NCBI RefSeq assembly: GCF_003260995.1
Contig: NZ_CP030040.1
Span: 1,843,620 to 1,907,619, forward strand
Reading direction: 5' to 3'
Origin: Acetobacterium sp. KB-1
GTDB taxonomy: Bacteria; Bacillota; Clostridia; Eubacteriales; Eubacteriaceae
DNA length: 64,000 nt
Shown here: piece by piece, positions 48,397 through 57,444 of the stretch
Layout of the letters: each line of letters opens with the position of its first letter
Numbering within the stretch: position 1 is the stretch's first letter
The notes under the pieces: generated by a model
What the model was told of the DNA's origin: nothing
The model's input: only the letters and a program-made list of their open reading frames with translations
The model's database searches: none
Translations under genes and position numbers: made by a program

Positions 48397-48465
48397 TGTA
48401 TTCTCCTTACAAATCTAAAAATTATCGTGTTACTACTATGTCAAATTTAATTTGTGATATAAAAA

Positions 48466-48541
48466 TGGAGCCCTCATCCGGATTTGAACCGGAGACCCCC
48501 ACCTTACCATGGTGGTGCTCTACCTACTGAGCTATGAGGGC
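48466..48541 (-). tRNA. tRNA-Thr (anticodon GGT)
   Basis: 76 bases including encoded CCA. Acceptor GCCCTCA/TGAGGGC, anticodon loop ATGGTAA, T-loop GGTTCAAATCC. Lies between tRNA-Tyr and tuf, in the same direction. Confidence 0.96.
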
Positions 48542-48552
48542 TTATAATAAAA

Positions 48553-48637
48553 TGGTGGGAGAAGATGGATTCGAACCATCGTAGACGTTGTCAACGGATT
48601 TACAGTCCGCCCCCTTTAGCCACTCGGGCATTCTCCC
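48553..48637 (-). tRNA. tRNA-Tyr (anticodon GTA), first copy
   Basis: 85 bases with CCA; acceptor GGGAGAA/TTCTCCC, anticodon loop CTGTAAA, long variable arm as in bacterial tRNA-Tyr. Identical to the gene at 63236-63320. Confidence 0.96.
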
Positions 48638-48662
48638 ACGTGCTTATTAATTCAGCTTCTCT

Positions 48663-48691
48663 ATGATAGTTTGTTTTTGCTTTTTTGTCAA
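48663..48691 (-). promoter_or_regulatory. Promoter of the tRNA-Tyr / tRNA-Thr / tuf unit
   Basis: -35 TTGACA (48686-48691) and -10 TATCAT (48663-48668), 17 bases apart on the minus strand, between sigH and tRNA-Tyr. Confidence 0.75.
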
Positions 48692-48698
48692 CCGTTTT

Positions 48699-49307
48699 TC
48701 ATATTTTTTTGCCTATTTTTTTTCGGATTCGCTGTAATGCATTGTCAACTGACTTATTGCTGCAGTCCAACATCCTGGATATTTCATAATAGGAGGCTCC
48801 CTGAATGAAATAGGCAAGCACTTTTTTTTCAAAAGCAGACAATTCGCGTTTAACATCAATTATTAATTGCTCCAGCTCTTCTGCTTTGATTAACTCTACC
48901 CCAGGCTCAACACTTTTTTTGGCGGCCAACCGGTCAAGAATACGATGTTGCGGCTCCTCTTCTGAAACTGCAGCATAGATGGACACCGAATTATTCAGTG
49001 GTAGATGCTTTTGTCGATTGGCTGAACTGATAGCGGTTTGGATTTGACGTTCAATACAGAGATTGGCAAAGGTCGAGAATTGAACTTCCCGGTCGGGGCG
49101 AAAATTCCAGATGGCTTTGAGTAACCCCATCATCCCCTCCTGGATCAGATCTTCATTATCTCCCCCCACCAGATAGTAGGATCGGGCCCGGATCAGTACG
49201 TTTTTGCGGTATTTTTCCAGCAAAAATTCTTCGGCAGCCTTGTCGCCTTGTTGGGCTGTCTTTACTATTTCTAATTCTGATCGTTTTTCATTTCCAGGCT
49301 CGCTCAT
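48699..49307 (-). CDS. sigH: RNA polymerase sigma factor SigH (sporulation type)
   Basis: 202 residues. Region 2 (LLEKYRKNVLIRARSYYL, NEDLIQEGMMGLLKAIWNF, FSTFANLCIERQIQTAI) and region 4 (LSAFEKKVLAYFIQGASYYEISRML) match SigH, the transition-state and early sporulation sigma factor. It follows yacP and rlmB as in Bacillus and Clostridium. Shine-Dalgarno GAGGA. Presence suggests a spore-forming lineage. Confidence 0.92.
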   Translation of the reverse strand: MSEPGNEKRSELEIVKTAQQGDKAAEEFLLEKYRKNVLIRARSYYLVGGDNEDLIQEGMMGLLKAIWNFRPDREVQFSTFANLCIERQIQTAISSANRQKHLPLNNSVSIYAAVSEEEPQHRILDRLAAKKSVEPGVELIKAEELEQLIIDVKRELSAFEKKVLAYFIQGASYYEISRMLDCSNKSVDNALQRIRKKIGKKI

Positions 49308-49319
49308 CTTATCCTCGCA

Positions 49320-49832
49320 TCATTCTTTAACGCGCATTTTATTAAATTGATCCAGGGTCTCCGCATCCATAAAGTCACTGAGCTTAAGCCCTTGTTTTTG
49401 GACACTTTTCTTCTTATCATCACGAAATTTTTTGACAACTGCTTCCATATCCTGGATCAGCTCCCGCACTGGAACCCGCTCGGCTCCGCTGGCCATCACC
49501 ATTTGCTGCAAGGTAAAATCCGATGTCACCACCCGGACACTGTAGGCTTTCGGCAGGCTGTAAACCAGTTTTTCAATGTACGTATCGGCAGTTTTATTCT
49601 TTTCGGTAAAAACCACCTTAATTTGCCCCACCAACTCTTCCCGTTTTTCCAGCGATTGTTGCAAATAGGCATCAAAAACAAGGATGGTTTCCCATCCTTT
49701 GAATCCGCTGTAGCCATTTAAATCACTAATCAACTTGACGCGTGCTTCTTCCAGTTCTATTTCTGAAAGGCGTTTTAAATCCTCTGAACCGTGGATGACA
49801 TTATAGCCATCCACAATTAATATAGTTTTCAT
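49320..49832 (-). CDS. yacP: NYN-domain ribonuclease, YacP/Rae1 type
   Basis: 170 residues. The NYN/PIN-like core starts ILIVDGYNVIHGSEDLK, with the acidic residues DAY and TSDFTLQ expected for the metal site. The Bacillus homologue Rae1 (YacP) is a ribosome-associated mRNA endonuclease. Overlaps rlmB by four bases and precedes sigH, the usual rlmB-yacP-sigH order. Confidence 0.9.
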   Translation of the reverse strand: MKTILIVDGYNVIHGSEDLKRLSEIELEEARVKLISDLNGYSGFKGWETILVFDAYLQQSLEKREELVGQIKVVFTEKNKTADTYIEKLVYSLPKAYSVRVVTSDFTLQQMVMASGAERVPVRELIQDMEAVVKKFRDDKKKSVQKQGLKLSDFMDAETLDQFNKMRVKE

Positions 49833-50815
49833 TGAAACCGTTGTTTGGCAGCCTCTGAAAAAATGATCGCTGCAGCTGCTGAAGCATTAAAGGATTCGAT
49901 TTCGCCATGAATTGGAATAGAAACCGAAAAATCGCATTGTTTCTTTACTTTTTCGCTGATTCCAACGCCTTCGTTACCGATAACAATGGCCAGAGACCCC
50001 TTATAATCTGCTTTATAATAAGGATTTCCCTTCATATCGGTAGACATGATCCAAAACCCTTTTTTCTTTAGCTCATCAATTGTCTGGCTGAGATTGGTCA
50101 CTTTAACTATCGGGGTGTGAGATACCGCCCCGGAGGAAGCCTTAACCGAAACGGCGGTCAAAGAAGCCGATCGACGGTTGGGAATGATCACCCCGTCAGC
50201 ACCGCAAACATTAGCACTCCGGATAATCGCCCCCAGATTGTGGGGATCAGTGAGATGATCCAAAATGACAATGAAGGGGTCACGCCCCTTGGCCTTGGCA
50301 TGACTTAGGATATCCTGAAGATCACTGTAGGGGAATGGTGCCATCAGTGCTACAATCCCCTGATGAACCTGACCATCGGCCAGATACTCCAGTTTCGCTT
50401 TTTCAACAGAATGGATAATAATGTTTTGCTTTTTGGCCATATCAGTAATTTTTTTAAGGACATGGTCGGTATTGTCTTTTAAGATCAGCAGCTTGTCAAT
50501 TTCCTGACCAGAACGCAGTGCTTCCATCACCGGGTTTTTCCCCACGATTACAAATGTTTCTTCGGTTACACCATCATCTTCACGATTAAATCGCTCCTGT
50601 TTGCGGGGCGGTTTACGCTCGTCAAAACGACGGGGTCCCCGTTCTTCTTTAGGACCACGCGCATCAAATTTGCGGGACTTTTTATCATCCCTGGCACCGC
50701 GTTCTTCAAACTTGCGGGGTTTTTTATCATCTTTTGGCGCGTTGTCACTTTTTCTGCCTCTGGGCTTATCACTGGTCTTAGTGCTGTTCGATCGACTATT
50801 TGATACTCGTTTCAT
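49829..50815 (-). CDS. rlmB: 23S rRNA (guanosine-2'-O)-methyltransferase RlmB-like
   Basis: 328 residues. From about residue 85 it is a normal SPOUT enzyme: substrate-binding domain, then LDHLTDPHNLGAIIRSA, VIIPNRRSASLTA, IVIGNEGVGIS and IPIHGEIESFNASAAAAI. It methylates G2251 or an equivalent site of 23S rRNA. The first ~80 residues are a low-complexity Arg/Lys/Asp/Glu extension with repeated KKxRKFxxRG units, probably disordered and RNA-binding. Coupled to yacP. Confidence 0.9.
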   Translation of the reverse strand: MKRVSNSRSNSTKTSDKPRGRKSDNAPKDDKKPRKFEERGARDDKKSRKFDARGPKEERGPRRFDERKPPRKQERFNREDDGVTEETFVIVGKNPVMEALRSGQEIDKLLILKDNTDHVLKKITDMAKKQNIIIHSVEKAKLEYLADGQVHQGIVALMAPFPYSDLQDILSHAKAKGRDPFIVILDHLTDPHNLGAIIRSANVCGADGVIIPNRRSASLTAVSVKASSGAVSHTPIVKVTNLSQTIDELKKKGFWIMSTDMKGNPYYKADYKGSLAIVIGNEGVGISEKVKKQCDFSVSIPIHGEIESFNASAAAAIIFSEAAKQRFQ

Positions 50816-50884
50816 CTTTTCACCTATTCTTTATTTTTTCTTGATTTATCTCTTGATAAATCGATTCCTGCATTATTTACGCTA

Positions 50885-52075
50885 TTATTCAGTTATTTCT
50901 GTATTGTTTAAGACCTCTGCTACGTCCTCTGGTTTTCGTTTCCGCGGTGGCAACGGGCCATAATATTGGTAATAATGGGTCTTAATGTCACCATTATAAA
51001 GTTTTCTGTTTTTGGTTGATGCTTCACCAAAGAATTTCTCAAACTTTTCATAACCGGTAATAATAAAATAGGACCAATCTTCCAGACTTCGAAAAACCTT
51101 ACCCATATCCCGATACAAACGCTGAATTTCTTTTTCTTCACCAATTCGCTCCCCATACGGCGGGTTGGTAATAATGACCCCGTATTTTTTCTTGGTGGAA
51201 ATGGATTGAACCGGCAGTTTCTGAAAAGCAACCAGATCCGCGACCCCGGCCAGCTCAGCATTGGTTCGGGCCTGTTTTAAGGCATCGGCATCACAGTCCG
51301 ATCCCAGTAACAAAAATTCTTTGTCGTTAATGGCATCGCGAGCTTCCTGTCTGGCCTGTTCCCACAGCTCCGCCGGAATGGCGTCCCAGGTTTCAGAAAT
51401 AAAATCCCGTTTCAGGCCCGGAGCTATGTTTTTACCAATTAACGCCGCTTCAATAACAATCGTTCCGGAACCGCACAGGGGGTCCAGAAAAACACGCTCC
51501 GGGCGCCACCTTGATAGATAAACCAGGGCTGCTGAAATGGTTTCTTTAAGCGGCGCCTCATTTCCATACTGACGGTACCCGCGCTTGTTAAGACCGGAGC
51601 CACTCGTATCAATGGACAGGGTCACCTCGTCCTTTAGAATTTGAATATGAATGGGATACTTGCCACCACTTTCTTCAAACCATTCGACATGATACTTCGA
51701 TTTTAACCGTTCCACCACCGCTTTTTTGACAATCCGCTGCCCGTCCGACTTACTAAACAAGGTCGATTTGACGCTGGTGATTTTAGCCGCCGGAAATTCT
51801 CCGTCAACAGGGATCCAGTTTTCCCAGGGCAGGGCCTTTGTTTTCTCAAACAATTCATCAAAGGTTTCGGCCTTAAATCGGCCAATCTCCAGTAGTACCC
51901 GGTCAGCACAGCGCAGCCACAGATTTGATCGGGGAATAGCGTCTAAAGGGCCAGCGTAACGAATTTTTCCATTCTCAACTTCCGTTACCTCATAGCCCAG
52001 TTTTTTTATTTCGTCCTTTACCACACTTTCGATTCCAAACGCAACCGTGGCAATTAAATTTACTATTTTCGACAT
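50885..52075 (-). CDS. THUMP-domain class I RNA methyltransferase (RlmL N-terminal-like)
   Basis: 396 residues. N-terminal ferredoxin-like and THUMP domains (to about 160) for RNA binding, then the SAM-dependent methyltransferase with DPLCGSGTIVIEAA (SAM loop) and ITNPPYGERIG (catalytic NPPY). This is the YpsC/RlmL-N type that makes m2G in 23S rRNA. Shine-Dalgarno AAAGGA. Confidence 0.9.
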   Translation of the reverse strand: MSKIVNLIATVAFGIESVVKDEIKKLGYEVTEVENGKIRYAGPLDAIPRSNLWLRCADRVLLEIGRFKAETFDELFEKTKALPWENWIPVDGEFPAAKITSVKSTLFSKSDGQRIVKKAVVERLKSKYHVEWFEESGGKYPIHIQILKDEVTLSIDTSGSGLNKRGYRQYGNEAPLKETISAALVYLSRWRPERVFLDPLCGSGTIVIEAALIGKNIAPGLKRDFISETWDAIPAELWEQARQEARDAINDKEFLLLGSDCDADALKQARTNAELAGVADLVAFQKLPVQSISTKKKYGVIITNPPYGERIGEEKEIQRLYRDMGKVFRSLEDWSYFIITGYEKFEKFFGEASTKNRKLYNGDIKTHYYQYYGPLPPRKRKPEDVAEVLNNTEITE

Positions 52076-52189
52076 TTATTTATCCTTTATCGTTATTTTT
52101 GATCCTACTTCTAACTATCAATATTACATTATAACATAAGATTTCACTTTATTCTTAAATAGTTTCGCATTACAATCAAAAAATGACAA

Positions 52190-52226
52190 CAAAACACCGG
52201 CATGACCGAGGCATACCGGTGTTTTA
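52190..52226 (-). terminator. Terminator of tyrS-hisS
   Basis: Stem AACACCGG/CCGGTGTT, then TTG on the minus strand, directly after hisS. Confidence 0.75.
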
Positions 52227-52245
52227 GGTAATAAAAACTAAATCT

Positions 52246-53481
52246 TTAAAATTTCTTGATTTCTTCATCCCGGCCAAATACCAGAAAGCCTTCATACTGG
52301 CCGTTATCCCAGGCTGCGATCTGCTTGCCAAATTTTTTCTTCATGGCTACCAGATTCACCCGATAACCTTCGTTCCGCCAACAGTCAGCTGCACCGATGA
52401 CAGCTCCCATGTTATTGATTTGTGCGTCGTAGAACAGAATAATAGCCGGGTCGATTTGTCGGGCATCTTGCTGTTCTTCCATGAGAATTGAAATAATTCG
52501 TTCGAAACCAATCGAAAAGCCAACTGCTGGCACCGAAACCTTGTTGTACTTCCCAATCATGTTATCATAACGACCGCCGCCGGCAATGGAATACCCATAG
52601 GGTCCGTAACTGACTTCAAAGATCAGACCGGTATAATAGCCCATGCCCCGGATCAATGAAAAGTCAAAAACAACATCAAATTGCTCTTTGGCCAGCGTTT
52701 TGACAGTACTTATCACCTGGGTCAGGTCCCCAATTGAAGCAGTATCTTCCACCCACTTTTCCAAATTATCGAGATTGATACCGGTAACACAGGCCATCAG
52801 CTGGTTCACTTTTTGCTGCTCGTGTCCCTTTTCCAACAATTCACCAGTTACCCCAGCGGCTCCGATCTTATCCATTTTATCCAGCGAAATACAGACCGAC
52901 CCAACCTGATCCGCTGCAAATCCGGCCTTTATAATGACCTCACTAAGTAGCTGGCGATGATTCACTTTAATGGTGAACCCCGAAAAACCGATCGCCAGCA
53001 GTGCTTTTGCGGTGGTATCGATCAACTCAATCTCGGCCGAAACGGTTGGATCGCCGATAATATCGATGTCGCATTGTTTAAATGCCCGGAATCGTCCTTT
53101 CTGGGGCCGTTCTGCCCGAAAGACGTTACCGATCTGAATGGCCTTAAACGGCGTTTCTAACACTTCCTGATTATTTGAATAAAAACGACTCAGGGGCAGG
53201 GTGAGATCAAAGCGCAGTCCCATATCGCAAAGATCTAAGACACTGGCATCGGGATTTAAGTTAAGCTTTTCACCGCGTTTTAAAACGGTAAAAAGCATTT
53301 TTAAGTTTTCGCCCCCGTCACTGCCCAAAAGCAATTCCAGATTTTCCATTACCGGGGTTTCAATCCGACTAAATCCATGCGCGCGATAGACTGCCAATAT
53401 CTGCTGTTCCAGGCGATCCCGGATTTTTGCTTCCTCGGGTAGAATATCCCTTGTACCTCTAACTGGTTTTGAACTAATCAT
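52246..53481 (-). CDS. hisS: Histidine--tRNA ligase
   Basis: 411 residues. Class II synthetase: PVRGTRDILPEEA at the N-terminus, motif 2 region FRAERPQKGRFRAFKQCDID, the histidine-A motif RGMGYYTGLIFEV and motif 3 near PAVGFSIGFERI, then a short anticodon-binding domain. HisZ, a regulatory paralogue, was considered, but the catalytic residues are kept. Starts 12 bases after tyrS. Confidence 0.9.
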   Translation of the reverse strand: MISSKPVRGTRDILPEEAKIRDRLEQQILAVYRAHGFSRIETPVMENLELLLGSDGGENLKMLFTVLKRGEKLNLNPDASVLDLCDMGLRFDLTLPLSRFYSNNQEVLETPFKAIQIGNVFRAERPQKGRFRAFKQCDIDIIGDPTVSAEIELIDTTAKALLAIGFSGFTIKVNHRQLLSEVIIKAGFAADQVGSVCISLDKMDKIGAAGVTGELLEKGHEQQKVNQLMACVTGINLDNLEKWVEDTASIGDLTQVISTVKTLAKEQFDVVFDFSLIRGMGYYTGLIFEVSYGPYGYSIAGGGRYDNMIGKYNKVSVPAVGFSIGFERIISILMEEQQDARQIDPAIILFYDAQINNMGAVIGAADCWRNEGYRVNLVAMKKKFGKQIAAWDNGQYEGFLVFGRDEEIKKF

Positions 53482-53492
53482 CTGGTCACCTT

Positions 53493-54719
53493 CTATACAA
53501 GATTAATTTGCTTGAATGCTTTTTTGCCCTTTTTCAGGACAATTCTTCCGTCTTTAAAAGCTGTCGGGGTTACCAACAGCTTAAAGTCTGTTACTTTTTC
53601 GCTATTTAGCAAAACTCCGCCCTGTTTAATTAAGCGCCGTCCCTCACTGCGGGTGGGAATCAGTTTGGCAACTTCTAACAAAGCAAGAATATCCATACCT
53701 GCTCCCAGTTCAGCCTTTGATAGTTCTACGCTTGGTATCTCGGCATCGCCCTGGTCACCGCCAAAAAGCTTCCGGGCCGCATTTTGAGCCTCCTGTGCGG
53801 CTTGCGAGCCGTGAATAATTTCAGTGACTGTGTAAGCCAGAATTTCCTTAGCCTGGTTGATTTCTGAGTCTTTAAGTGCTCCCAGCCGACGCACCTCGTC
53901 CATCGGAATAAAGGTCAGCAGGGCCAAACATTTTTCGACATCGGCATCGGCAATGTTTCGCCAGTATTGGTAAAATTCATAGGGCGATGTTTTTTCCGGA
54001 TCCAACCATAAGGCACCTTTAGCGGTTTTCCCCATTTTGATCCCTTCACTGGTCGTTAACAGGGAGAAGGTCATTCCGAAAACCTGTTTAGCATCTTTGC
54101 GCCGGACCAATTCAACTCCGGCAATGATGTTGGACCACTGATCATTTCCGCCGAACTGCATCTTACAGCCCTGTTCTTGATGTAAGACGTAAAAATCATA
54201 AGCCTGGAGCAACATATAATTGAATTCTAAAAAGGTCAGCCCTTTTTCCAGCCGCGATTTATAACAATCGGCAGTCAGCATCCGATTCACTGAAAAATGT
54301 GCCCCAATTTCCCGCAAAAATTCGATATAGTTTAGAGGCAGTAACCACTCGGCATTATTAAGCATCACAGCCTTATCATCTTCAAAGGTCAAAAACTTTT
54401 CAAACACACGCTTGAATTTTTCACCATTTTCTACAATCCGTTCTGCTGTCATCACCTGACGCATGTCGGTTCGGCCAGAAGGATCACCAATCATGGTGGT
54501 TCCGCCCCCGATTAGGGCAATCGGACGATGTCCATGCCGTTGCATGTGGGCCATTACCATAATCTGAATGAAATGTCCGATGTGAAGACTGTCCGCCGTC
54601 GGATCAAAACCAATATAAAATGAAACGGATTCCTCCGCCAATAGTTTTTTAATTTCCTCTTCGTGGGTACACTGTTCGATAAACCCCCGCTCCTGCAATA
54701 CGTCAAATACACTTTCCAT
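53493..54719 (-). CDS. tyrS: Tyrosine--tRNA ligase
   Basis: 408 residues. Class I synthetase: HIGH motif HIGHFIQIM, the tRNA/tyrosine-binding [14 protein letters not shown]-like [11 protein letters not shown], and a C-terminal S4 domain ([20 protein letters not shown]). The ATG at 54719 is used; a TTG one codon upstream is closer to the ribosome site. No T-box leader is seen in the 65 bases upstream. Operon with hisS. Confidence 0.95.
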   Translation of the reverse strand: MESVFDVLQERGFIEQCTHEEEIKKLLAEESVSFYIGFDPTADSLHIGHFIQIMVMAHMQRHGHRPIALIGGGTTMIGDPSGRTDMRQVMTAERIVENGEKFKRVFEKFLTFEDDKAVMLNNAEWLLPLNYIEFLREIGAHFSVNRMLTADCYKSRLEKGLTFLEFNYMLLQAYDFYVLHQEQGCKMQFGGNDQWSNIIAGVELVRRKDAKQVFGMTFSLLTTSEGIKMGKTAKGALWLDPEKTSPYEFYQYWRNIADADVEKCLALLTFIPMDEVRRLGALKDSEINQAKEILAYTVTEIIHGSQAAQEAQNAARKLFGGDQGDAEIPSVELSKAELGAGMDILALLEVAKLIPTRSEGRRLIKQGGVLLNSEKVTDFKLLVTPTAFKDGRIVLKKGKKAFKQINLV

Positions 54720-54786
54720 CAATCTGTGTCCTTTCCTTTTTCAATGGGGTTTCCCCCAGCAATTATGCACATTTTTATTTAGCTGA

Positions 54787-56001
54787 TTATTCAAGCGGTT
54801 TCTCGAGCAGTTCTTTTTTTCGTTCCCAGCGTGTTAAGCCTTCTTCAAAAAAGACCTTAATTACGGCAAACATCGGGATCGCCACAAACATGCCCGGAAT
54901 GCCGAAGAGACTGCCTCCGACGATGACAGAGAACAACACCCAAAAGGGATTGAGTTCGACAATTTTCCCCAGCACATTGGGGGCTAAAACATTCCCGTCA
55001 AACTGTTGTACAACCAAAATCCAGATCCCGACCCAAAGCGCCTTAACCGGTTCATCAATTAAGGTAATGATAACGGCCGGAACTGCTCCGATAATGGGAC
55101 CGAAATAAGGAATCACATTGGTAATCGCCACAATAACGCCGAATAAGGGGGCATAATCGACACCGATCACCAACATTCCCAAATAGAAAAGAAATCCAAT
55201 TAACATCGAAGTAAGTATTTTCCCGGTAAAATATTTGTAAAAAATTTCATCGATGGTCAGGATCGCCCAGTGGGAACCGTTGTATAAGGTTTTATTCATC
55301 ACCGCTTTGGCAAAACGGTCCACCTGTTCACTAATTTTTTCTTTATCCAGCATCAGGTATAACCCCACAAAAAACACAATAAAGAAAGAAATAACAAACC
55401 CGATGGTTCCTTTTAAAAAGACGAAGGCAAAATTCCCAATATTTTTTATGGAATCCGGATTTGTTCCAAAATATGATGCAATCTGGTTTATTATATCCCT
55501 GGTCGTCATACTTTGAAGGCTGTCAATAGCAAACTTAAGCTCTGCTAAAATATCCTGGGCAGCACCGCCGTTGGCCAGGCTTTCACCCAGATAATTATCA
55601 ATGGTTATTAAATACTGCGGCGTTTGGGAAATCAGCCCCGTCAAACTTTCTACCACTGATGGAATGGTTGCATAAAAAAACAAGACAATCAGTACAATGG
55701 TGATCGCATAGACGATCAGGATCGAAATCAGTCGAATCGCTCCGGCTTTGTCCCGACTTTTAGGAATGGTCTTAAAAATAAACTTTTCAATTCCCCGCAT
55801 TGGTTTAAACAAAAAATACGCCAGCACTACGCCCACTAAAATAGGCCTCAATACTTCCAGCGTTCTGGTAATAAATCCGCCAACAGTTGCCGTCACCACG
55901 CCAAAATTATCCAATAGTTTGTAAATCAGAACCAGAATCAGAACACCAACCAAAAAGTAGCTATATTTTTTTACAAGTTCGAGATCAATTTTAAATTTCA
56001 A
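54787..56001 (-). CDS. AI-2E family transporter (second copy)
   Basis: 404 residues, multiple membrane helices, and the family C-terminus (NVLGKIVELNPFWVLFSVIV, GGSLFGIPGMFVAIPMFAV). A paralogue of the protein at 21942-23147. The start is a TTG at 56001 behind GGAGGGG, with no better ATG nearby. Substrate unknown. tyrS follows 67 bases later in the same direction. Confidence 0.87.
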   Translation of the reverse strand: MKFKIDLELVKKYSYFLVGVLILVLIYKLLDNFGVVTATVGGFITRTLEVLRPILVGVVLAYFLFKPMRGIEKFIFKTIPKSRDKAGAIRLISILIVYAITIVLIVLFFYATIPSVVESLTGLISQTPQYLITIDNYLGESLANGGAAQDILAELKFAIDSLQSMTTRDIINQIASYFGTNPDSIKNIGNFAFVFLKGTIGFVISFFIVFFVGLYLMLDKEKISEQVDRFAKAVMNKTLYNGSHWAILTIDEIFYKYFTGKILTSMLIGFLFYLGMLVIGVDYAPLFGVIVAITNVIPYFGPIIGAVPAVIITLIDEPVKALWVGIWILVVQQFDGNVLAPNVLGKIVELNPFWVLFSVIVGGSLFGIPGMFVAIPMFAVIKVFFEEGLTRWERKKELLEKPLE

Positions 56002-56194
56002 ATGCCCCTCCAGTACTGTTATCAGCTCGAACTATATCTTAACATTTTACCAGAATAATTTAAAGCAGTTTCAAACAGATTCTTAAATTATGATTAATCT
56101 AAAATAAAATCGCCGTGTATTAAAGTTTTCCTTGTCTTTTAGAGAAAACTATCATAATATTTTCATATACTTAATTATTTGTTTAGGAGCAACC

Positions 56195-56674
56195 ATGATT
56201 TATATCGCTATTATCCTTTTTGTTATTTTTCTGGACCAGTATACAAAATACCTGGTCATTGCACATATAAAACCCCTTGACACTCTACCGCTGATCCCAA
56301 ATGTTTTTCATTTAACCTATATCGAAAACACCGGTGCAGCATTTAGTCTGTTTACTAACATGCAGATATTTTTAATTATTATGACCCTGGTTTTTCTTGG
56401 TGTACTCATTTACTTCTTAATCAAAATACCCAACATCAAAGAAAATCGCGTCATTAATGGCTCGCTTGCCTTTATCATTGGTGGTGCTGCTGGTAATTTA
56501 CTGGACCGGCTACGCCTTGATTTTGTGGTAGATTTCCTTGATTTTCGAATGATTAAATTTGCCATTTTTAATTTCGCCGATGTTTTTGTGGTATGCGGCA
56601 GCATCATTCTTGTTCTGGCATTATTTAATAATAAAAATTTCTTAGAGAACAATGATTTCGGCACTCTAGAGTAA
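56195..56674 (+). CDS. lspA: Lipoprotein signal peptidase (signal peptidase II)
   Basis: 159 residues with four membrane helices. Cleaves signal peptides of diacylated prolipoproteins. The conserved DQYTKYLV, NTGAAFSL, GGAAGNLLDR and NFADVF motifs with both catalytic aspartates are present. The frame is open to 56132, but AGGAGC sets the ATG at 56195. Single gene with its own terminator. Confidence 0.95.
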   Translation: MIYIAIILFVIFLDQYTKYLVIAHIKPLDTLPLIPNVFHLTYIENTGAAFSLFTNMQIFLIIMTLVFLGVLIYFLIKIPNIKENRVINGSLAFIIGGAAGNLLDRLRLDFVVDFLDFRMIKFAIFNFADVFVVCGSIILVLALFNNKNFLENNDFGTLE

Positions 56675-56703
56675 AGTTTGCTTCCCGCTATCCACTTTAA
56701 TCA

Positions 56704-56752
56704 AAACGCTTCCCTAAAAATAACAAATCATTTTTTCAGGGAAGCGTTTTTT
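56704..56752. terminator. Terminator between lspA and the GntR gene
   Basis: AAAACGCTTCCCT pairs with AGGGAAGCGTTTT around an A/T-rich loop, T-rich tails on both strands; serves both convergent genes. Confidence 0.85.
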
Positions 56753-56760
56753 ATCTTTCG

Positions 56761-57444
56761 TTACTCTGTTTTTTTCAACAATCCAAGCATGCTATCGCCG
56801 GTGGTGAAAATATGGTCGCAGGCGGCAAGATTGGCTTTTTTACACGCACCCTTTTCAATTTGCCGGATAATTTCCATATGCTGATTCACCAGCGGCGTTT
56901 TATCTTCAATCCGATGCACATACTCGGCCCGAAACCGCTGCATCTGTTCCCGCAGGCTGTTAATCATCGTTTGCAATTTTACATTTTTCGATGCCCTATA
57001 AATGGTCTCATGAATATGCATATCGTGTTTGATGATCCCCTCTTCGTCATTATGCAAAGCGGACTCCCCAAATAACTCATTGGCTTCATAAAGCCGGCTA
57101 ATTTCGTCTTTTGTAGCATTCATGGCCGCCAACTCCGCCGCCAGACCTTCCAGCGCCCGGCGGATTTCCATCATTTCTTTGAGGTCATTAACCGACATTG
57201 GCGTCACATAAACGCCCTTTCGTGGCACCATTTTTACCAGTCCTTCCAGTTCAAGTTTTCTGATTGATTCTCTCACCGGTGTTCTGCTGACACCCATTTG
57301 CTCTGCCAGTTGAACCTCCATTAAGCGTTGTCCCGGCTGAAGTTCACCAGTAATAATGGCGCAACGAATGGTTTCAAAAACAATTTCTCGCAGCGGCTTG
57401 CAAGAACTTATATCGAGGCTTAAGCCTTTTTTTTCACTCCACAT
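56761..57444 (-). CDS. GntR-family regulator with FCD domain
   Basis: 227 residues. N-terminal winged helix (GELQPGQRLMEVQLAEQMGVSRTPVRESIRKLELEG, residues about 35-70) and an all-helical FCD ligand domain with metal-binding type residues (HDMHIHETIYRAS). FadR subfamily; ligand unknown. AGGAGG before the ATG at 57444. It overlaps ispE by 11 bases and is cotranscribed with it, which does not by itself show its targets. Confidence 0.9.
   Translation of the reverse strand: MWSEKKGLSLDISSCKPLREIVFETIRCAIITGELQPGQRLMEVQLAEQMGVSRTPVRESIRKLELEGLVKMVPRKGVYVTPMSVNDLKEMMEIRRALEGLAAELAAMNATKDEISRLYEANELFGESALHNDEEGIIKHDMHIHETIYRASKNVKLQTMINSLREQMQRFRAEYVHRIEDKTPLVNQHMEIIRQIEKGACKKANLAACDHIFTTGDSMLGLLKKTE

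Noticed and set aside
48663-48700. Terminator of sigH
   Set aside because: The T-rich stretch lacks a stem; it is better explained as the tRNA promoter region.
52246-53481. HisZ regulatory subunit instead of HisS
   Set aside because: Motif 2 and the histidine-A motif RGMGYYTG are intact, and the gene is paired with tyrS, not with hisG.
53482-54786. T-box leader before tyrS or hisS
   Set aside because: The gaps are too short, and no T-box sequence is present.
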